From Arthrobacter sp. efr-133-TYG-118 (lineage in GTDB: Bacteria > Actinomycetota > Actinomycetes > Actinomycetales > Micrococcaceae): a stretch of 64,000 bases of DNA. The notes under the pieces are model-generated. The model was not told the origin of the DNA. It did not search any database and saw only the letters and a list, made by a program, of their open reading frames with translations. The DNA is taken from the NCBI RefSeq assembly GCF_030209755.1, contig NZ_JARVRH010000004.1, positions 389,866 to 453,865 of the forward strand, written 5' to 3'. The position numbers and the translations under genes are program-made. This document shows positions 33,741 through 43,388 of the stretch, piece after piece; positions within the stretch are counted from its first letter, which is position 1; every line of letters begins with the position of its first letter.

Positions 33741-35531
33741 TCAGCGCGTGTGGTGCGATGGCTGGAGCTCGTACACCGGGGTCGGCAAGCCTTCAGCCCT
33801 GGCCTTGAGCTGCAGTGCCAGGTAGGTGGAGTAGTGCCGGCTTTGGTGCAGGTTTCCGCCGTGGATCCAGAGGTTCTGCACGTTGGTGGGCTTCCACATG
33901 TTGCGAAGTTCCCCTTCCCAGGGGCCCGGGTCCTTGGGTGTGTCGGAACCGAATCCCCAGCATTTCCCGACGGCGTCCGCCACCTCGGTCGAGACAAGAT
34001 CGGCGAGCCAGCCGTTCATGGATCCGTAGCCCGTGGCGTAGATGATGACGTCGGCCTCGAGCTCGGTGCCGTCGTCCATCACGACGGCGTTGCCGGTGAT
34101 CTTGCAGACCTGCCCGTTCGCGAGTTTCACGTGTCCGTCGATGATCAGCTGGGATGCGCCGACATCGATGTAGTAGCCGGAGCCGCGCCGCAAGTACTTC
34201 AGGAACAGGCCAGAGCCGTCCACTCCAAAGTCGAGGTCGAATCCCGCCGCCTCGAGCTGGGAGTAGAACTCGGCGTCCCGCTCTGCCATCTGCTGGTAGA
34301 CCGGGATCTGGGCCTCCGGCAGGATCCGGTACGGCAAGGAAGCGAAGAGGAGGTCGGCTTTCTCGGTGGTGACTCCGTTGGCGAGTGCCTTTTCCGAGTA
34401 GAGATCGCCGAGGGCAAGGTCCATCAGGGACTCACTCCGGGCGATGTGTGTGGACGAGCGCTGGACCATGGTGACCTCGGCGCCGTGTTCCCAGAGGTCC
34501 GCGCAGATATCGTGGGCCGAGTTGTTCGAGCCAATCACTACGGCCTTCTTGCCCGTCCAGTCTCCGCCGCCGGGGTGCTTGGAGGAATGGTATTGCTGCC
34601 CGAGGAAGCTCTCAGCGCCGTCAAACACGGGGACGTTCGGGTAGCCGGAGACGCCCAAGGCGAACACCAACTGCTTCGGACGCAAGGTGACTGGTTCGCC
34701 GTCGCGCATAACGCTGACTTCCCACTCGCCGCGATCCGCGTCCCAACGGGCGTTGGTGCACTCGGTCTTGGACCAGTAGTTCAGTTCCATGATGCGGGTA
34801 TAGTGCTCCAGCCAATCGCCGATCTTGTCCTTGGCGGCGAAGACGGGCCAGTCGTCCGGGAACTTTATGTAGGGCAGGTGGTCGTACCAGACAGGGTCGT
34901 GCAAGTGCAGCGACTTGTAGCGGTTGCGCCAAGAGTCGCCCGGGCGTTCGTTCTTCTCAACGATGATGGTAGACACTCCTAGCCTGCGCAGCCGCGCTCC
35001 GAGGCCGATCCCGCCCTGGCCGCCGCCGATGATGACAGTGTTGGGCTGCTCCTCGTAGCCCAGCTTTGCTTCCCGCTCTTCCTTGAGTTCGAGCCAGGAT
35101 TTGCGGCCCTTGCTGATGTGGTGGGCCACACCTTGCTCGCGGTTGGGTCCCTTCTTTTCCTCGAAACCCTTAAGTTCCTGCATCGTCGTGAGCAGGGTCC
35201 AGCACTTGCCGTTCCGCAGCCGAAGGTGCGCGTGGCCACGAGCCTGCCCAGTTTCAAAGTCGAGCCAGGCTTCGGTGTTGTCTGCGTCGCCGGTGGCATC
35301 TTCGGCAAGTTTCCAGTTCCTTGGCTGCACGTGCGGGAGCGTGGCGTCCAGCATGCGCTTGATCTCTGGCTTGCCCTCGAGGGTCTTCAAGTTCCAGGTG
35401 AAGGAAACGAAATCGCGCCAATACGATTCGTCCTCGAACAGTCCCAGTGCAGCCTCGGTGTTGTTGCTGCGCAGCGCCTCATCGAACTGCGCCAGCCAAG
35501 CCTCGGCTATGCCGTTTGCGGTCTCAGGCAT
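33741..35531 (-). CDS. NTF2-like domain fused to flavin-containing monooxygenase-type oxidoreductase
   Basis: The 596-residue protein has an NTF2/SnoaL-like fold at about residues 1-130 and a two-dinucleotide-domain flavoprotein after it: GGGQGGIGLGARL (FAD), GQQYHSSKH (variant of the FMO F-x-G-x3-H motif), IGSNNSAHDIC (NADPH) and ATGYGSMNG near the end. This combination is seen in YUCCA/FMO-like bacterial enzymes that oxygenate ketones, amines or sulfur compounds. The ATG at 35531 follows GAGGAG. It is co-transcribed with the BdhA-like gene and divergent from a GAF regulator. Confidence 0.85.
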   Translation of the reverse strand: MPETANGIAEAWLAQFDEALRSNNTEAALGLFEDESYWRDFVSFTWNLKTLEGKPEIKRMLDATLPHVQPRNWKLAEDATGDADNTEAWLDFETGQARGHAHLRLRNGKCWTLLTTMQELKGFEEKKGPNREQGVAHHISKGRKSWLELKEEREAKLGYEEQPNTVIIGGGQGGIGLGARLRRLGVSTIIVEKNERPGDSWRNRYKSLHLHDPVWYDHLPYIKFPDDWPVFAAKDKIGDWLEHYTRIMELNYWSKTECTNARWDADRGEWEVSVMRDGEPVTLRPKQLVFALGVSGYPNVPVFDGAESFLGQQYHSSKHPGGGDWTGKKAVVIGSNNSAHDICADLWEHGAEVTMVQRSSTHIARSESLMDLALGDLYSEKALANGVTTEKADLLFASLPYRILPEAQIPVYQQMAERDAEFYSQLEAAGFDLDFGVDGSGLFLKYLRRGSGYYIDVGASQLIIDGHVKLANGQVCKITGNAVVMDDGTELEADVIIYATGYGSMNGWLADLVSTEVADAVGKCWGFGSDTPKDPGPWEGELRNMWKPTNVQNLWIHGGNLHQSRHYSTYLALQLKARAEGLPTPVYELQPSHHTR

Positions 35532-35713
35532 TTCTCCTCTTTCCATCGCTGACGATGAGCCAACTCCCGGCTCCATCGCAATCCGGAGAGTGACTCGCAT
35601 CACAAGTAGATGCCGCGGGGGGTTACAATCGGGTGACACGGGCTCCTCCCCTGTTCCCATGCGGGTTTGGGCCGTTCGATCCAGCGATTCAATGGCGAGT
35701 TGGGAGTTTGCGC

Positions 35714-37030
35714 ATGCGTCACGGCCCGAACGCGCTGATCCCGGATCCGGGGCTGCGTTTCTCCTCGCCGCTGGAGTACGCAAAGACGCTCCGCACCGCC
35801 CACGAAGCTGCGTTGTCCGGCACCCCGCATCCCCTCCTGCCTGCGTCCCTCGTGGAGTCTTGGCAGCGGTCCATCGCACTGGGCATCAACCCCGATCGGC
35901 ACAGCCCGGCCCATCGCCACGAAGTTGCTGAAGCCCGTTCGCTCGGGGCAGGACACCGCCTGGCCGGCGTGGTTCCGGCTCTTTCACAGTTGCTTGCCGA
36001 TGAGTCCGCCGCGGGCCGGCACTTGCTGATCGTCACCGACCATTTCGGCGAGGTGCTCTGGAGAATCGGCAGTGGTTCCGCGCTGCGGCAAGCCGATTCC
36101 CTCGAATTCGTGGAGGGCGCCGATTGGTCCGAGGCGGGAGTCGGCACCAACGCCATCAGCGAAGCCCTCATCTCCGGGAACCCCGCCCAACTTTTCTCCG
36201 CCGAGCACCTCGTCCGGACCCACCACGATTGGGCGTGCACGGCAGCGCCCATCCGCGACCCCTTCACCGGGGACATTGTCGGGATCCTGGATGTTTCGGG
36301 GCCGATCGATTCGGTGACACCGGACAGCCTCCGGATGGTGCGTTGCGGCGTCCGGCTTGCGGAGGAACTCTTGCGTTCGGAAGGCCCGCCGGCAGACCCG
36401 AGTCGGCTCGCCGCCGTCGGGCTCCCCCGTGCCGGTTCCGCTTCAACGCTCTTCTTGCGGCTGCTGGGCGACAAGCCGACAGCAGAGCTCGACGGCGGCC
36501 GCCCGCTTCCGGTGACGCTGCGCCGTGCGGAAATCCTGGCGTTGCTCGCTTCCAGGACGCAGGGGTGGAGCGCCGACGAGCTCGCATACCAGCTGCATGG
36601 CGAAGATGGTGCCGCCACCGCCATCCGGACGGAGATGCACCGGATCCGGGCGTTGCTCGGCAATGTGGTGGAAGCGAATCCGTACCGTTTTTCCCCTGGC
36701 GTGACAGTGGGGACCGATGCCATGCTGGTTGCCGAGCATTTGCGGGCCGGGCGGGTGCACGATGCCGTGGTCGCGTACTCCGGGCGCATCCTGAACCGTT
36801 CAGCGACCATGGCCATAGAGCTGATGCGCGACGAGCTGGACCAGGCCGTCGCCGCGTCGGTTCGGGCAAGCGGCGACGCGGAGCTGATCAGCCGTTGGTG
36901 TTCCACGGACATGGGCTCGGACGATTCCAAAGCCGCGATGACCTTGGCGAGGCTCATGACTCCGGGTGATTCACGGTTCCAGCTAGTGCGGGCACAAATG
37001 GACCGGATCGACAGGGAACTTCGGACGTAG
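35714..37030 (+). CDS. GAF-domain transcriptional regulator (AcoR-like N-terminus)
   Basis: About 438 residues. The N-terminus (LLPASLVESWQRSIALGINPD) and a GAF sensor with WSEAGVGTNAISEAL are those of acetoin/aldehyde-responsive AcoR-type regulators. There is no sigma-54 AAA domain; instead residues about 285-345 form a winged-helix-like segment (ILALLASRTQGWSADELAYQLHG...IRTEMHRIRALLG). GGGAG precedes ATG 35714. Divergent placement suggests control of the FMO-bdhA operon; GTGA-N6-TCAC at 35591-35604 is a weak operator candidate. Confidence 0.82.
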   Translation: MRHGPNALIPDPGLRFSSPLEYAKTLRTAHEAALSGTPHPLLPASLVESWQRSIALGINPDRHSPAHRHEVAEARSLGAGHRLAGVVPALSQLLADESAAGRHLLIVTDHFGEVLWRIGSGSALRQADSLEFVEGADWSEAGVGTNAISEALISGNPAQLFSAEHLVRTHHDWACTAAPIRDPFTGDIVGILDVSGPIDSVTPDSLRMVRCGVRLAEELLRSEGPPADPSRLAAVGLPRAGSASTLFLRLLGDKPTAELDGGRPLPVTLRRAEILALLASRTQGWSADELAYQLHGEDGAATAIRTEMHRIRALLGNVVEANPYRFSPGVTVGTDAMLVAEHLRAGRVHDAVVAYSGRILNRSATMAIELMRDELDQAVAASVRASGDAELISRWCSTDMGSDDSKAAMTLARLMTPGDSRFQLVRAQMDRIDRELRT

Positions 37031-37040
37031 GCACTTCGCG

Positions 37041-37952
37041 TTAGGGGACGCCCGGGCAGCCCTCGCCACGCGGGTTCACGATGCAGTTGTCGGCGTAGTT
37101 GCGCGTGATCGACCTCCAGACGCTGACCTTTTGTGGCGGCGACGCGAAGTGTCCTGTGCCGGGAATCGGCATGTTCGGGCCACCATTCACGGAGTAGGTG
37201 CCGCGGAAGGTGGTGGTCAACGCAACCCAGTAGTCATCTGTCCCGGTGTAAGCATGGCTAGTGCGCGTCTTTTCGCCCCATCTTTCTTCCGGAAGTGGAC
37301 CACCCATAGTTGGCCCGGGCCCGAATGTTGCACCGTCACCATAATCCCATTTGTATTCGACCGGTTCGGCCTTTATGACCACTTTCTGCCCTAGCATGTC
37401 TACAGTAAAAGTCTGTGCCGAGGCCTCAGCGTAGAAGTTGGTTTCGGCCCCCTTTAGCGTATGTGGAAATGGCTGTATGCCAGATGCGGCGGGAGAGATC
37501 GGAAGTTGCTCAAATTTCGACTGTATCTGGGCAGCAATTTTCTCCAGGACGTCTGTAGGCTTTTCTGAATAGAGGCAACGATCCGGCCGTATGGCAGTCC
37601 ATGCCGGTGGATCGAAGGCCTTGAGCGACTCGAACCAGCGGACTGGCTTCCCGTTCTCTCCCTCCTTGCATTCCACTGCCCCCGCGAGACACGCTTTGTC
37701 AAAATTGTTCTGGCCGCTGTCGAGGCAAAGCAACTCGAACTTGTACTGCTTAGGATCCGCAACTCCACCCGCTGGCAAATCCACCCACGACCCGCTGCCA
37801 GAGTCATATCTCCAAACACCGATCCCGCGTTGACCCCACGAAATATCTGAATCGCCCTGTTCAGCACGTGCAGGCGAGGCGACGAACACGCCCACCGCAA
37901 CAAGGCACGAGCTGATCAGACTCCGGGTTGCACCCCAGATCAAGGTAGCCAC
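37041..37952 (-). CDS. Secreted PKD-like protein
   Basis: The 303-residue protein has an N-terminal signal peptide (hydrophobic stretch, cleavage after ARA near residue 30). The C-terminal half has a PKD-like sequence (YKWDYGDGATFGPGP, TSHAYTGTDDYWVALTT), and it contains several cysteines. The GTG start shares its G with the TAG of the lipoprotein gene (TAGTG), so the two are translationally coupled. Base composition is visibly less GC-rich than its neighbours. A cell-surface or secreted adhesion/scaffold role is possible but not shown. Confidence 0.75.
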   Translation of the reverse strand: MATLIWGATRSLISSCLVAVGVFVASPARAEQGDSDISWGQRGIGVWRYDSGSGSWVDLPAGGVADPKQYKFELLCLDSGQNNFDKACLAGAVECKEGENGKPVRWFESLKAFDPPAWTAIRPDRCLYSEKPTDVLEKIAAQIQSKFEQLPISPAASGIQPFPHTLKGAETNFYAEASAQTFTVDMLGQKVVIKAEPVEYKWDYGDGATFGPGPTMGGPLPEERWGEKTRTSHAYTGTDDYWVALTTTFRGTYSVNGGPNMPIPGTGHFASPPQKVSVWRSITRNYADNCIVNPRGEGCPGVP

Positions 37953-38593
37953 TAGCTACCCAATCGGTCGACGTTCGAAGCGAACCATTTTCCATCAACG
38001 TATTTAGCGATAACCAGATCACCGAGAACGCCGGATTCCGCAACATTCTGCCCGACGGTCCCGTCGGAATTGTGCAGGATTCCGGCCGATTGCCGGGACT
38101 GTACCGTCACTTGGTACTCCCCGCTAACCGTGGCCGCGAACTTCGACGTGACGGCCTGAACCTGGATTTTGCTTCCAACAATCCATCGACCTTCGGAGCT
38201 CCATTTCTCGATCCCTGGAAAGACCTTGCTGCACATCGCACAGGTCGAGCTTGTTACTTCTTTGATGGGTCCCAATCGGCCGGTCTCAAAGCCGTAATTG
38301 AGCAGGTCATACCAGTACCTAGCAAACGCCTCCACGCCTTCTTTGCTATTCGCCTTCGCGGCCTCCGGCAGCACCGGAACGGGCACGTTCTCGGCCTTGC
38401 CCTTGGCGTCGGCGGGTTTGTACGCAGGCGTCGGAGAGGGCGAAACAGTGGCACTTGCAGAACCCGTAGATGACGCAGATTGTCCGGCCTGCGGCTCGGG
38501 AGTGTTCCCACAGGCAGTGAGGGTCAGTGCCGCTGCAAAGGTGGCAATGACGAAAAGGCGGGTGCGGGCAGAAAACGAAGTGCGTGGAGTCAT
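37952..38593 (-). CDS. DUF6318 family lipoprotein
   Basis: The 213-residue protein has a lipoprotein signal peptide (LTAC, lipid-modified Cys28), a Ser/Pro/Thr-rich linker (31-55) and a folded domain containing EGVEAFARYWYDLLNYGFETG and SSTCAMCSKV, which matches the actinobacterial DUF6318 pattern. It is anchored outside the membrane. It is the upstream member of a coupled pair with the PKD-like secreted protein. The function is unknown. Confidence 0.82.
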   Translation of the reverse strand: MTPRTSFSARTRLFVIATFAAALTLTACGNTPEPQAGQSASSTGSASATVSPSPTPAYKPADAKGKAENVPVPVLPEAAKANSKEGVEAFARYWYDLLNYGFETGRLGPIKEVTSSTCAMCSKVFPGIEKWSSEGRWIVGSKIQVQAVTSKFAATVSGEYQVTVQSRQSAGILHNSDGTVGQNVAESGVLGDLVIAKYVDGKWFASNVDRLGS

Positions 38594-38671
38594 GGTTTGC
38601 TATCCCCAAATAGTTTTCAAGACTAAACGTTTCCCAAAATGGTAGCTTACTTCCCCATCTTGGCGGGAAAG

Positions 38672-38680
38672 TTATCCACA
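38672..38680 (+). other. Exact DnaA-box sequence TTATCCACA
   Basis: A single consensus match in the gap between the lipoprotein and permease genes. No cluster of further boxes is nearby, so it is not an origin; it could be a DnaA-responsive site or chance. Confidence 0.35.
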
Positions 38681-38753
38681 GGCTCCGCTTCACTACCCCG
38701 CATCGCTTCACCAGCGCGGCGCAGCACGCTAAGCACAACAAGCACAAACCAAA

Positions 38754-38802
38754 GGCCTCGACGACGGGACCGCGGCCAGGCCGCCCATCCGTCGTCGAGG
38801 CC
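38754..38802. terminator. Perfect 14-bp stem terminator after the permease gene
   Basis: GGCCTCGACGACGG (38754-38767) pairs exactly with 38789-38802. It lies 22 nt after the permease stop codon on the minus strand. Confidence 0.85.
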
Positions 38803-38824
38803 TATGGAGCCTCTACCTTCGCGC

Positions 38825-40576
38825 CTACCTCTGGGCCGGCAGGACCAACTCCCCCGATTTGTCCGTCGACAAGGCGAGCGAAGAGATGAACTGCGGCTCG
38901 CCGTCGGGCCCATCCTGGGCTGACCGGACCATGTCGGGACGCTCGAACTCCAGGCCCGTCACGTGGCACAAAAGCCTGGCGTCGCTCGGGTTGCCGTCGG
39001 CGTCGAACATGGGCAGATCGATTCCGTCGTCGGAACGGCGCAGGTAGTACTTCCCGCGGGTCAACATGGCCAGCGCCGACGGCAGCACAAGCGCCAGCCC
39101 GACGGCGAAAATCGGCGAGTATGGCTGGACAGCCGAACCAAAAGCACCGAAGAACACGGCAATCGATACAGTGGCCGAAACCAGCATCGAGATAAAGCCG
39201 ACCGGGTTGACTGCGTAAAGCATGCCGCGGCGGAACTCGGGAACCTTCGGCGAAATCTTGAGCAAGTATTTGTTGATGGCAATATCGGACGCCACCGTAA
39301 CCACCCACGCCATGGCGCAATTCGCGTAGAAACCAAGGATGGTATTGAGGAATTCGAACATGTTGGCTTCCATCAGCACTAGCGCGATCACCAGGTTGAC
39401 CACCACAAACACCATCCGCCCCGGGTAGCTCTTGGTGATACGCGTGAAGCTGTTGGTCCACGCGAGCGAGCCGGAGTAGGCGTTGGTCACGTTGATCTTG
39501 ATTTGCGAAATGACCACGAGCACCACGGCCAAGGTCATGGCCAGCCAGGCCGGCATCATTTCCTGGTAGACGCCAAGGAATTGGTGCACGGGCTCGTTCG
39601 CGTGGACGGAGGCGGCCGGATCCAGGGTGGCGATCAGGTATATGGCAATGAACATGCCCACGATCTGCTTGATCGCGCCGAAGATCACCCAACCCGGACC
39701 GGCCAGGATCACGGCTCGCCACCACGCGACCCTATTCTCCGCGGTCTTGGGCGGCATGAACCGCAAGTAATCAATCTGTTCCGCGATCTGCGCCATGAGC
39801 GACAGGCAGACGCCTGCGGCCAGCATCACGGAGGCCAGGTTGGTGCCTTCAGCCCCGGATTTGCCCGTGAACGCAAAGAATTCCCCGATGCTGTCCGGGT
39901 GCGAAATCACCAAATACCCCACGGGAACCACCATGAGCAGGAGCCACAACGGGGTGGTCCACACCTGCAATTTGGACAAGGCTTTCATCCCGTAAATCAC
40001 CAAGGGAATGACAATAAGCGTGGACGCCGCATAGCCGAGCCACTGCGGGATGCCCAGCCCAAGTTCCAGGCCTTGCGCCATGATGGATCCCTCGAGCGCG
40101 AAGAAGATGAACGTGAAGGTCGCGAAAATAACGTTGGTGACAACCGAGCCGTAATAGCCGAATCCGGATCCTCGTGTGATGAGGTCAAGGTCGATGTTGT
40201 AGCGCGCCGCGTAGTATGCCAAGGGAAATCCGGTGGCGAAAATGACGACGGCCGCCACCACAATTCCGAAAATAGCATTCACGGTGCCATAAGAAATACC
40301 GATATTCGCGCCGATAGAGAAATCCGCCAAATAGGCGATTCCACCGAGCGCACTCGTCGCGACCACGCCCGCACCCCACTTGCGGTAGGACCGTGGTGCG
40401 AACCTGAGGGTGTAGTCCTCCAGGCTCTCCTTCGCTGCACTCATCGCATCGGCATTACCCGTCGTGCGGCTCCCGGCGCCTAGCGTCTCGGAAGGTTCGA
40501 CGACGGCGAGCCCCTCCGGTGAGCGGCCCGCCGTCGGGGGTTCAAGCACTTGCGTTGTCTTCGAATCGTCAGTCAT
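38825..40576 (-). CDS. NCS1-type purine/cytosine permease-like transporter
   Basis: The 583-residue protein has 12 predicted membrane segments and NCS1 features such as the TM1 region LEDYTLRFAPRSYRKW, SALGGIAYLADFSIGANIG and GSGFGYYGSVVTNVIFA. Hydrophilic extensions of about 55 residues (N-terminal) and 75 residues (C-terminal) are present. NCS1 proteins import nucleobases, hydantoins, thiamin or related compounds with Na+ or H+. It is divergent from the biotin operon. A CATGTT-N9-AACATG inverted repeat lies 24 bp upstream. A link to biotin or a precursor is only suggested by position. Confidence 0.82.
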   Translation of the reverse strand: MTDDSKTTQVLEPPTAGRSPEGLAVVEPSETLGAGSRTTGNADAMSAAKESLEDYTLRFAPRSYRKWGAGVVATSALGGIAYLADFSIGANIGISYGTVNAIFGIVVAAVVIFATGFPLAYYAARYNIDLDLITRGSGFGYYGSVVTNVIFATFTFIFFALEGSIMAQGLELGLGIPQWLGYAASTLIVIPLVIYGMKALSKLQVWTTPLWLLLMVVPVGYLVISHPDSIGEFFAFTGKSGAEGTNLASVMLAAGVCLSLMAQIAEQIDYLRFMPPKTAENRVAWWRAVILAGPGWVIFGAIKQIVGMFIAIYLIATLDPAASVHANEPVHQFLGVYQEMMPAWLAMTLAVVLVVISQIKINVTNAYSGSLAWTNSFTRITKSYPGRMVFVVVNLVIALVLMEANMFEFLNTILGFYANCAMAWVVTVASDIAINKYLLKISPKVPEFRRGMLYAVNPVGFISMLVSATVSIAVFFGAFGSAVQPYSPIFAVGLALVLPSALAMLTRGKYYLRRSDDGIDLPMFDADGNPSDARLLCHVTGLEFERPDMVRSAQDGPDGEPQFISSLALSTDKSGELVLPAQR

Positions 40577-40599
40577 CCCCGCAACTTTCTTTCTCTGGA

Positions 40600-40620
40600 C
40601 ATGTTTCCCCTCTGAACATG
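40600..40620. promoter_or_regulatory. Inverted repeat CATGTT-N9-AACATG upstream of the permease
   Basis: Perfect 6-bp arms in the 234-bp region shared by the permease and bioB. It is a candidate operator for the permease; no typical BioQ box (TGAAC-N3-GTTAC) was found here. Confidence 0.4.
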
Positions 40621-40810
40621 GCCTTGACGCTATCGGCGGGATGAAACCACCGAGTCTCCACGATGTTTCCGCGCTGTAACTTATCCAGCGAGTCGGCCGC
40701 CAAGATTGCAGCTCCGGGTTTGTGGACGTCCAACAAAATCACGACCCCACAGGCCCACTACCGTCATGAAGGAATGCACTATCCCCCGCAAGTAACGGCC
40801 GAGGAGCACC

Positions 40811-41839
40811 ATGACCACCCAGCCAAACCCAAGGCGTACGTCCACCTATCCGATTCTGGAAACAGCCCGCGAGCAAGTCCTCGCGAACGGCGAAGGCCTC
40901 AGCGAATCCCAGCTGCTCGAGATCCTGGAACTTCCGGACGAGGCCATCCCCGAAGCCCTCCAGCTTGCCCACGAAGTCCGCCTCGAGCACTGCGGCGAGG
41001 ATGTGGAAGTAGAGGGAATCATCTCCATCAAGACCGGAGGATGTCCTGAGGACTGCCACTTCTGCAGCCAATCGGGCCTGTTCGACAGCCCGGTCCGAGG
41101 CGTCTGGCTCGACATTCCCGAGCTCGTGAAGGCCGCCAAGGAAACCGCTGCTACCGGGGCCACCGAGTTCTGCATCGTTGCTGCCGTCCGCGGCCCCGAC
41201 ATCAAGCTCATGAACCAGATCAAGTTCGCGATCGACCGCATCAACGCGGAAGTGGACATCAACATCGCCTGTTCTTTGGGCATGCTCACCCAGCGCCAAG
41301 TGGACCAACTCGCCGAGTGGGGCGTCCACCGCTACAACCACAACCTCGAAACCGCGCGGAGCTACTTCCCCGAAGTCGTCACTACCCACAGCTACGAGGA
41401 GCGCCTCGACACCTGCAACATGGTCAAGGCGGCCGGGATGGAACTTTGCTGCGGAGCCCTGATCGGCATGGGCGAAACTACCGCCCAGCGAGCCGAACTC
41501 GCCAGCCAGCTCGCTGCCCTCGAACCCCATGAAGTCCCGCTGAACTTCCTCAATCCGCGCCCCGGGACGCCCCTCGAAAACCAGGGAATCATGGACGGCA
41601 AAGACGCTCTTCGCGCGATCGCGGCGTTCCGCCTCGCCATGCCCCGGACTGTGCTGCGTTACGCCGGCGGGCGCGAACTCACCCTGGGCGACCTCGGCAC
41701 CCGCGAAGGCCTCATGGGCGGCATCAACGCGGTCATCGTCGGCAATTACCTCACCACTCTGGGCCGTCCTGCCGACGCGGACCTCAACCTCCTCGTCGAG
41801 CTGAACATGCCCATCAAGGAACTCCAGAAGTCGCTGTGA
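40811..41839 (+). CDS. bioB: Biotin synthase BioB
   Basis: The 342-residue radical-SAM enzyme has CPEDCHFC (Cys78, 82, 85) for the [4Fe-4S] cluster and downstream motifs YNHNLETA and [12 protein letters not shown] for SAM, dethiobiotin and the auxiliary cluster. It inserts sulfur into dethiobiotin in the last step of biotin synthesis. GAGGAG precedes the ATG. It is the first gene of a six-gene coupled operon and overlaps bsaP by 4 bp (GTGA). In mycobacteria such BioB proteins need the BsaP partner encoded next. Confidence 0.98.
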   Translation: MTTQPNPRRTSTYPILETAREQVLANGEGLSESQLLEILELPDEAIPEALQLAHEVRLEHCGEDVEVEGIISIKTGGCPEDCHFCSQSGLFDSPVRGVWLDIPELVKAAKETAATGATEFCIVAAVRGPDIKLMNQIKFAIDRINAEVDINIACSLGMLTQRQVDQLAEWGVHRYNHNLETARSYFPEVVTTHSYEERLDTCNMVKAAGMELCCGALIGMGETTAQRAELASQLAALEPHEVPLNFLNPRPGTPLENQGIMDGKDALRAIAAFRLAMPRTVLRYAGGRELTLGDLGTREGLMGGINAVIVGNYLTTLGRPADADLNLLVELNMPIKELQKSL

Positions 41840-42081
41840 GCACGACCGTTCCAAACACCGACACTGCAAGCTTCTGCGGGCACTGCGGCGAGCCCGCCCG
41901 GCAAGGCGGACCGGCAACCCAAGGCGAGCGCCCGACGTCGGACGCTCACCAGAGCTGCCAGCAGCGCCTCGCGATGGAACCTCCCCGCTATTGCGCCCAA
42001 TGCCGTCGCCGCATGAAAGTACAGGTCACGCCGCTCGGCTGGACCGCTGAATGCTCGCGCCACGGCCGGGTCACGCCATGA
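41836..42081 (+). CDS. bsaP: Biotin synthase auxiliary protein BsaP
   Basis: The 81-residue protein has six cysteines: CGHC (14, 17), Cys41 in AHQSC, CAQC (53, 56) and Cys73 in AECSRHG. This is the BsaP pattern, described in mycobacteria as a small Fe-S protein needed by BioB to act on dethiobiotin. The GTG start lies inside the bioB stop (GTGA), so production is coupled one-to-one with BioB. The central 20 residues are Gly/Gln-rich and variable. It overlaps bioA by 4 bp. Confidence 0.9.
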   Translation: MSTTVPNTDTASFCGHCGEPARQGGPATQGERPTSDAHQSCQQRLAMEPPRYCAQCRRRMKVQVTPLGWTAECSRHGRVTP

Positions 42082-43388
42082 GCGTCATCCAGCGCGACCG
42101 GGCAAGCCTTTGGCATCCGTACGCTCCGGCGTCGGGGACGCTGCCGTTGTGGGAAGTTGAAGACGCCGACGGCGTGACCCTGCGGCTCCGCGACGAAACC
42201 GGCCGACGCCATGAGGTGCTCGATGCCATGTCCTCCTGGTGGGCAGTCATCCACGGCTACCGGAATCCTGTCCTGGACGCCGCGGCGAAGCGCCAACTAG
42301 ACACATTCAGCCATGTGATGTTCGGCGGCCTCACCCATGAACCCGCTGTCGAACTGGCCGAACGGCTGGTTGCCATGGCCCCTTCCGCGGCGGATCGGCC
42401 ACGGTTGGAGCGGGTTTTCCTGGCGGATTCGGGATCGGTGTCCGTGGAGGTGGCGCTCAAGCTGGCAGTGCAGTTCCAAACCGCTTCGGGGTTCCCCAAG
42501 AGGCAACGGTTCCTGAGCATCCGCGGCGGTTACCACGGCGATACCTTCGCGGCAATGGGCGTCTGCGACCCCGTGGACGGCATGCATTCGGCATTCCCCG
42601 GCCTGCTGGCTGCCAATGTGTTTGCCGCGAGACCGCCCGCCGTGGGCGCGCCACCCCGGGAAATCGCGGAATGGCAGGCGCACGTCGAGGACCTGGCGGC
42701 GGAACATGCGAATGAACTGGCCGCGATCATCGTGGAGCCGGTGCTTCAAGGCGCCGGCGGCATGTTCATCTACGCCGCCGAGTGCCTGCGCATCCTCCGC
42801 GACATCGCCGATCGGCACGGGATCCTTTTGATCCTCGACGAGATCGCCACGGGCTTCGGCCGCACTGGTGAGCTGTTCGCCGCGGGGCATGCCGGCGTGG
42901 TTCCGGACATCATGTGCGTCGGCAAAGCCCTCACAGGCGGTTACCTTACGCTCGCCGCGATGCTCTGCACGGGCGAGGTGGCGGCCCGCGTTTCGAGCGG
43001 CGGTGCGGGTGCCTTGCTGCACGGGCCCACGTTCATGGGGAATCCGCTTGCGTGTTCGGTGGCCAATGCGAGCTTGGGCATTCTCGACGACGGTGCCTGG
43101 CGCAGCGATGTGGCCCGGATCGGCTCGGGCCTCGCGGCCGGCCTCGAAGCCGCCAATGCGTTCGACGCCGTCAAAGAGGTCCGCACGATCGGCGCCGTCG
43201 GCGTCCTCGAGTTGAACACGGAAGTGGACGTCGCCGCGGTGACGAGTGCCGCCGTCGGGCACGGAGTGTGGGTGCGGCCGTTCCGGAACCTTGTCTACGC
43301 GATGCCGCCATACATCAGTTCCGCCGAGGAGATCCGCCGGATGGCCGAAGGTATGGTGGCGGCCCTGGCCGAGGTTCACGGCCCATGA
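42078..43388 (+). CDS. bioA: Adenosylmethionine-8-amino-7-oxononanoate aminotransferase BioA
   Basis: The class-III aminotransferase of about 436 residues has WHPYAP at the N-terminus, the SWWAVIHGY motif typical of Bio[12 protein letters not shown] and the PLP lysine Lys283 in VGKALTGG. It transfers the SAM amino group to KAPA to give DAPA. The ATG at 42078 overlaps the bsaP stop (ATGA). The stop overlaps the bioF start. Length and motifs are complete. Confidence 0.97.
   Translation: MSVIQRDRASLWHPYAPASGTLPLWEVEDADGVTLRLRDETGRRHEVLDAMSSWWAVIHGYRNPVLDAAAKRQLDTFSHVMFGGLTHEPAVELAERLVAMAPSAADRPRLERVFLADSGSVSVEVALKLAVQFQTASGFPKRQRFLSIRGGYHGDTFAAMGVCDPVDGMHSAFPGLLAANVFAARPPAVGAPPREIAEWQAHVEDLAAEHANELAAIIVEPVLQGAGGMFIYAAECLRILRDIADRHGILLILDEIATGFGRTGELFAAGHAGVVPDIMCVGKALTGGYLTLAAMLCTGEVAARVSSGGAGALLHGPTFMGNPLACSVANASLGILDDGAWRSDVARIGSGLAAGLEAANAFDAVKEVRTIGAVGVLELNTEVDVAAVTSAAVGHGVWVRPFRNLVYAMPPYISSAEEIRRMAEGMVAALAEVHGP

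Noticed and set aside
38672..38680. Replication origin
   Set aside because: A single DnaA box without a cluster, AT-rich unwinding region, dnaA or dnaN.
40577..40810. BioQ operator upstream of bioB
   Set aside because: I searched for TGAAC-N3-GTTAC in both orientations and found no match.
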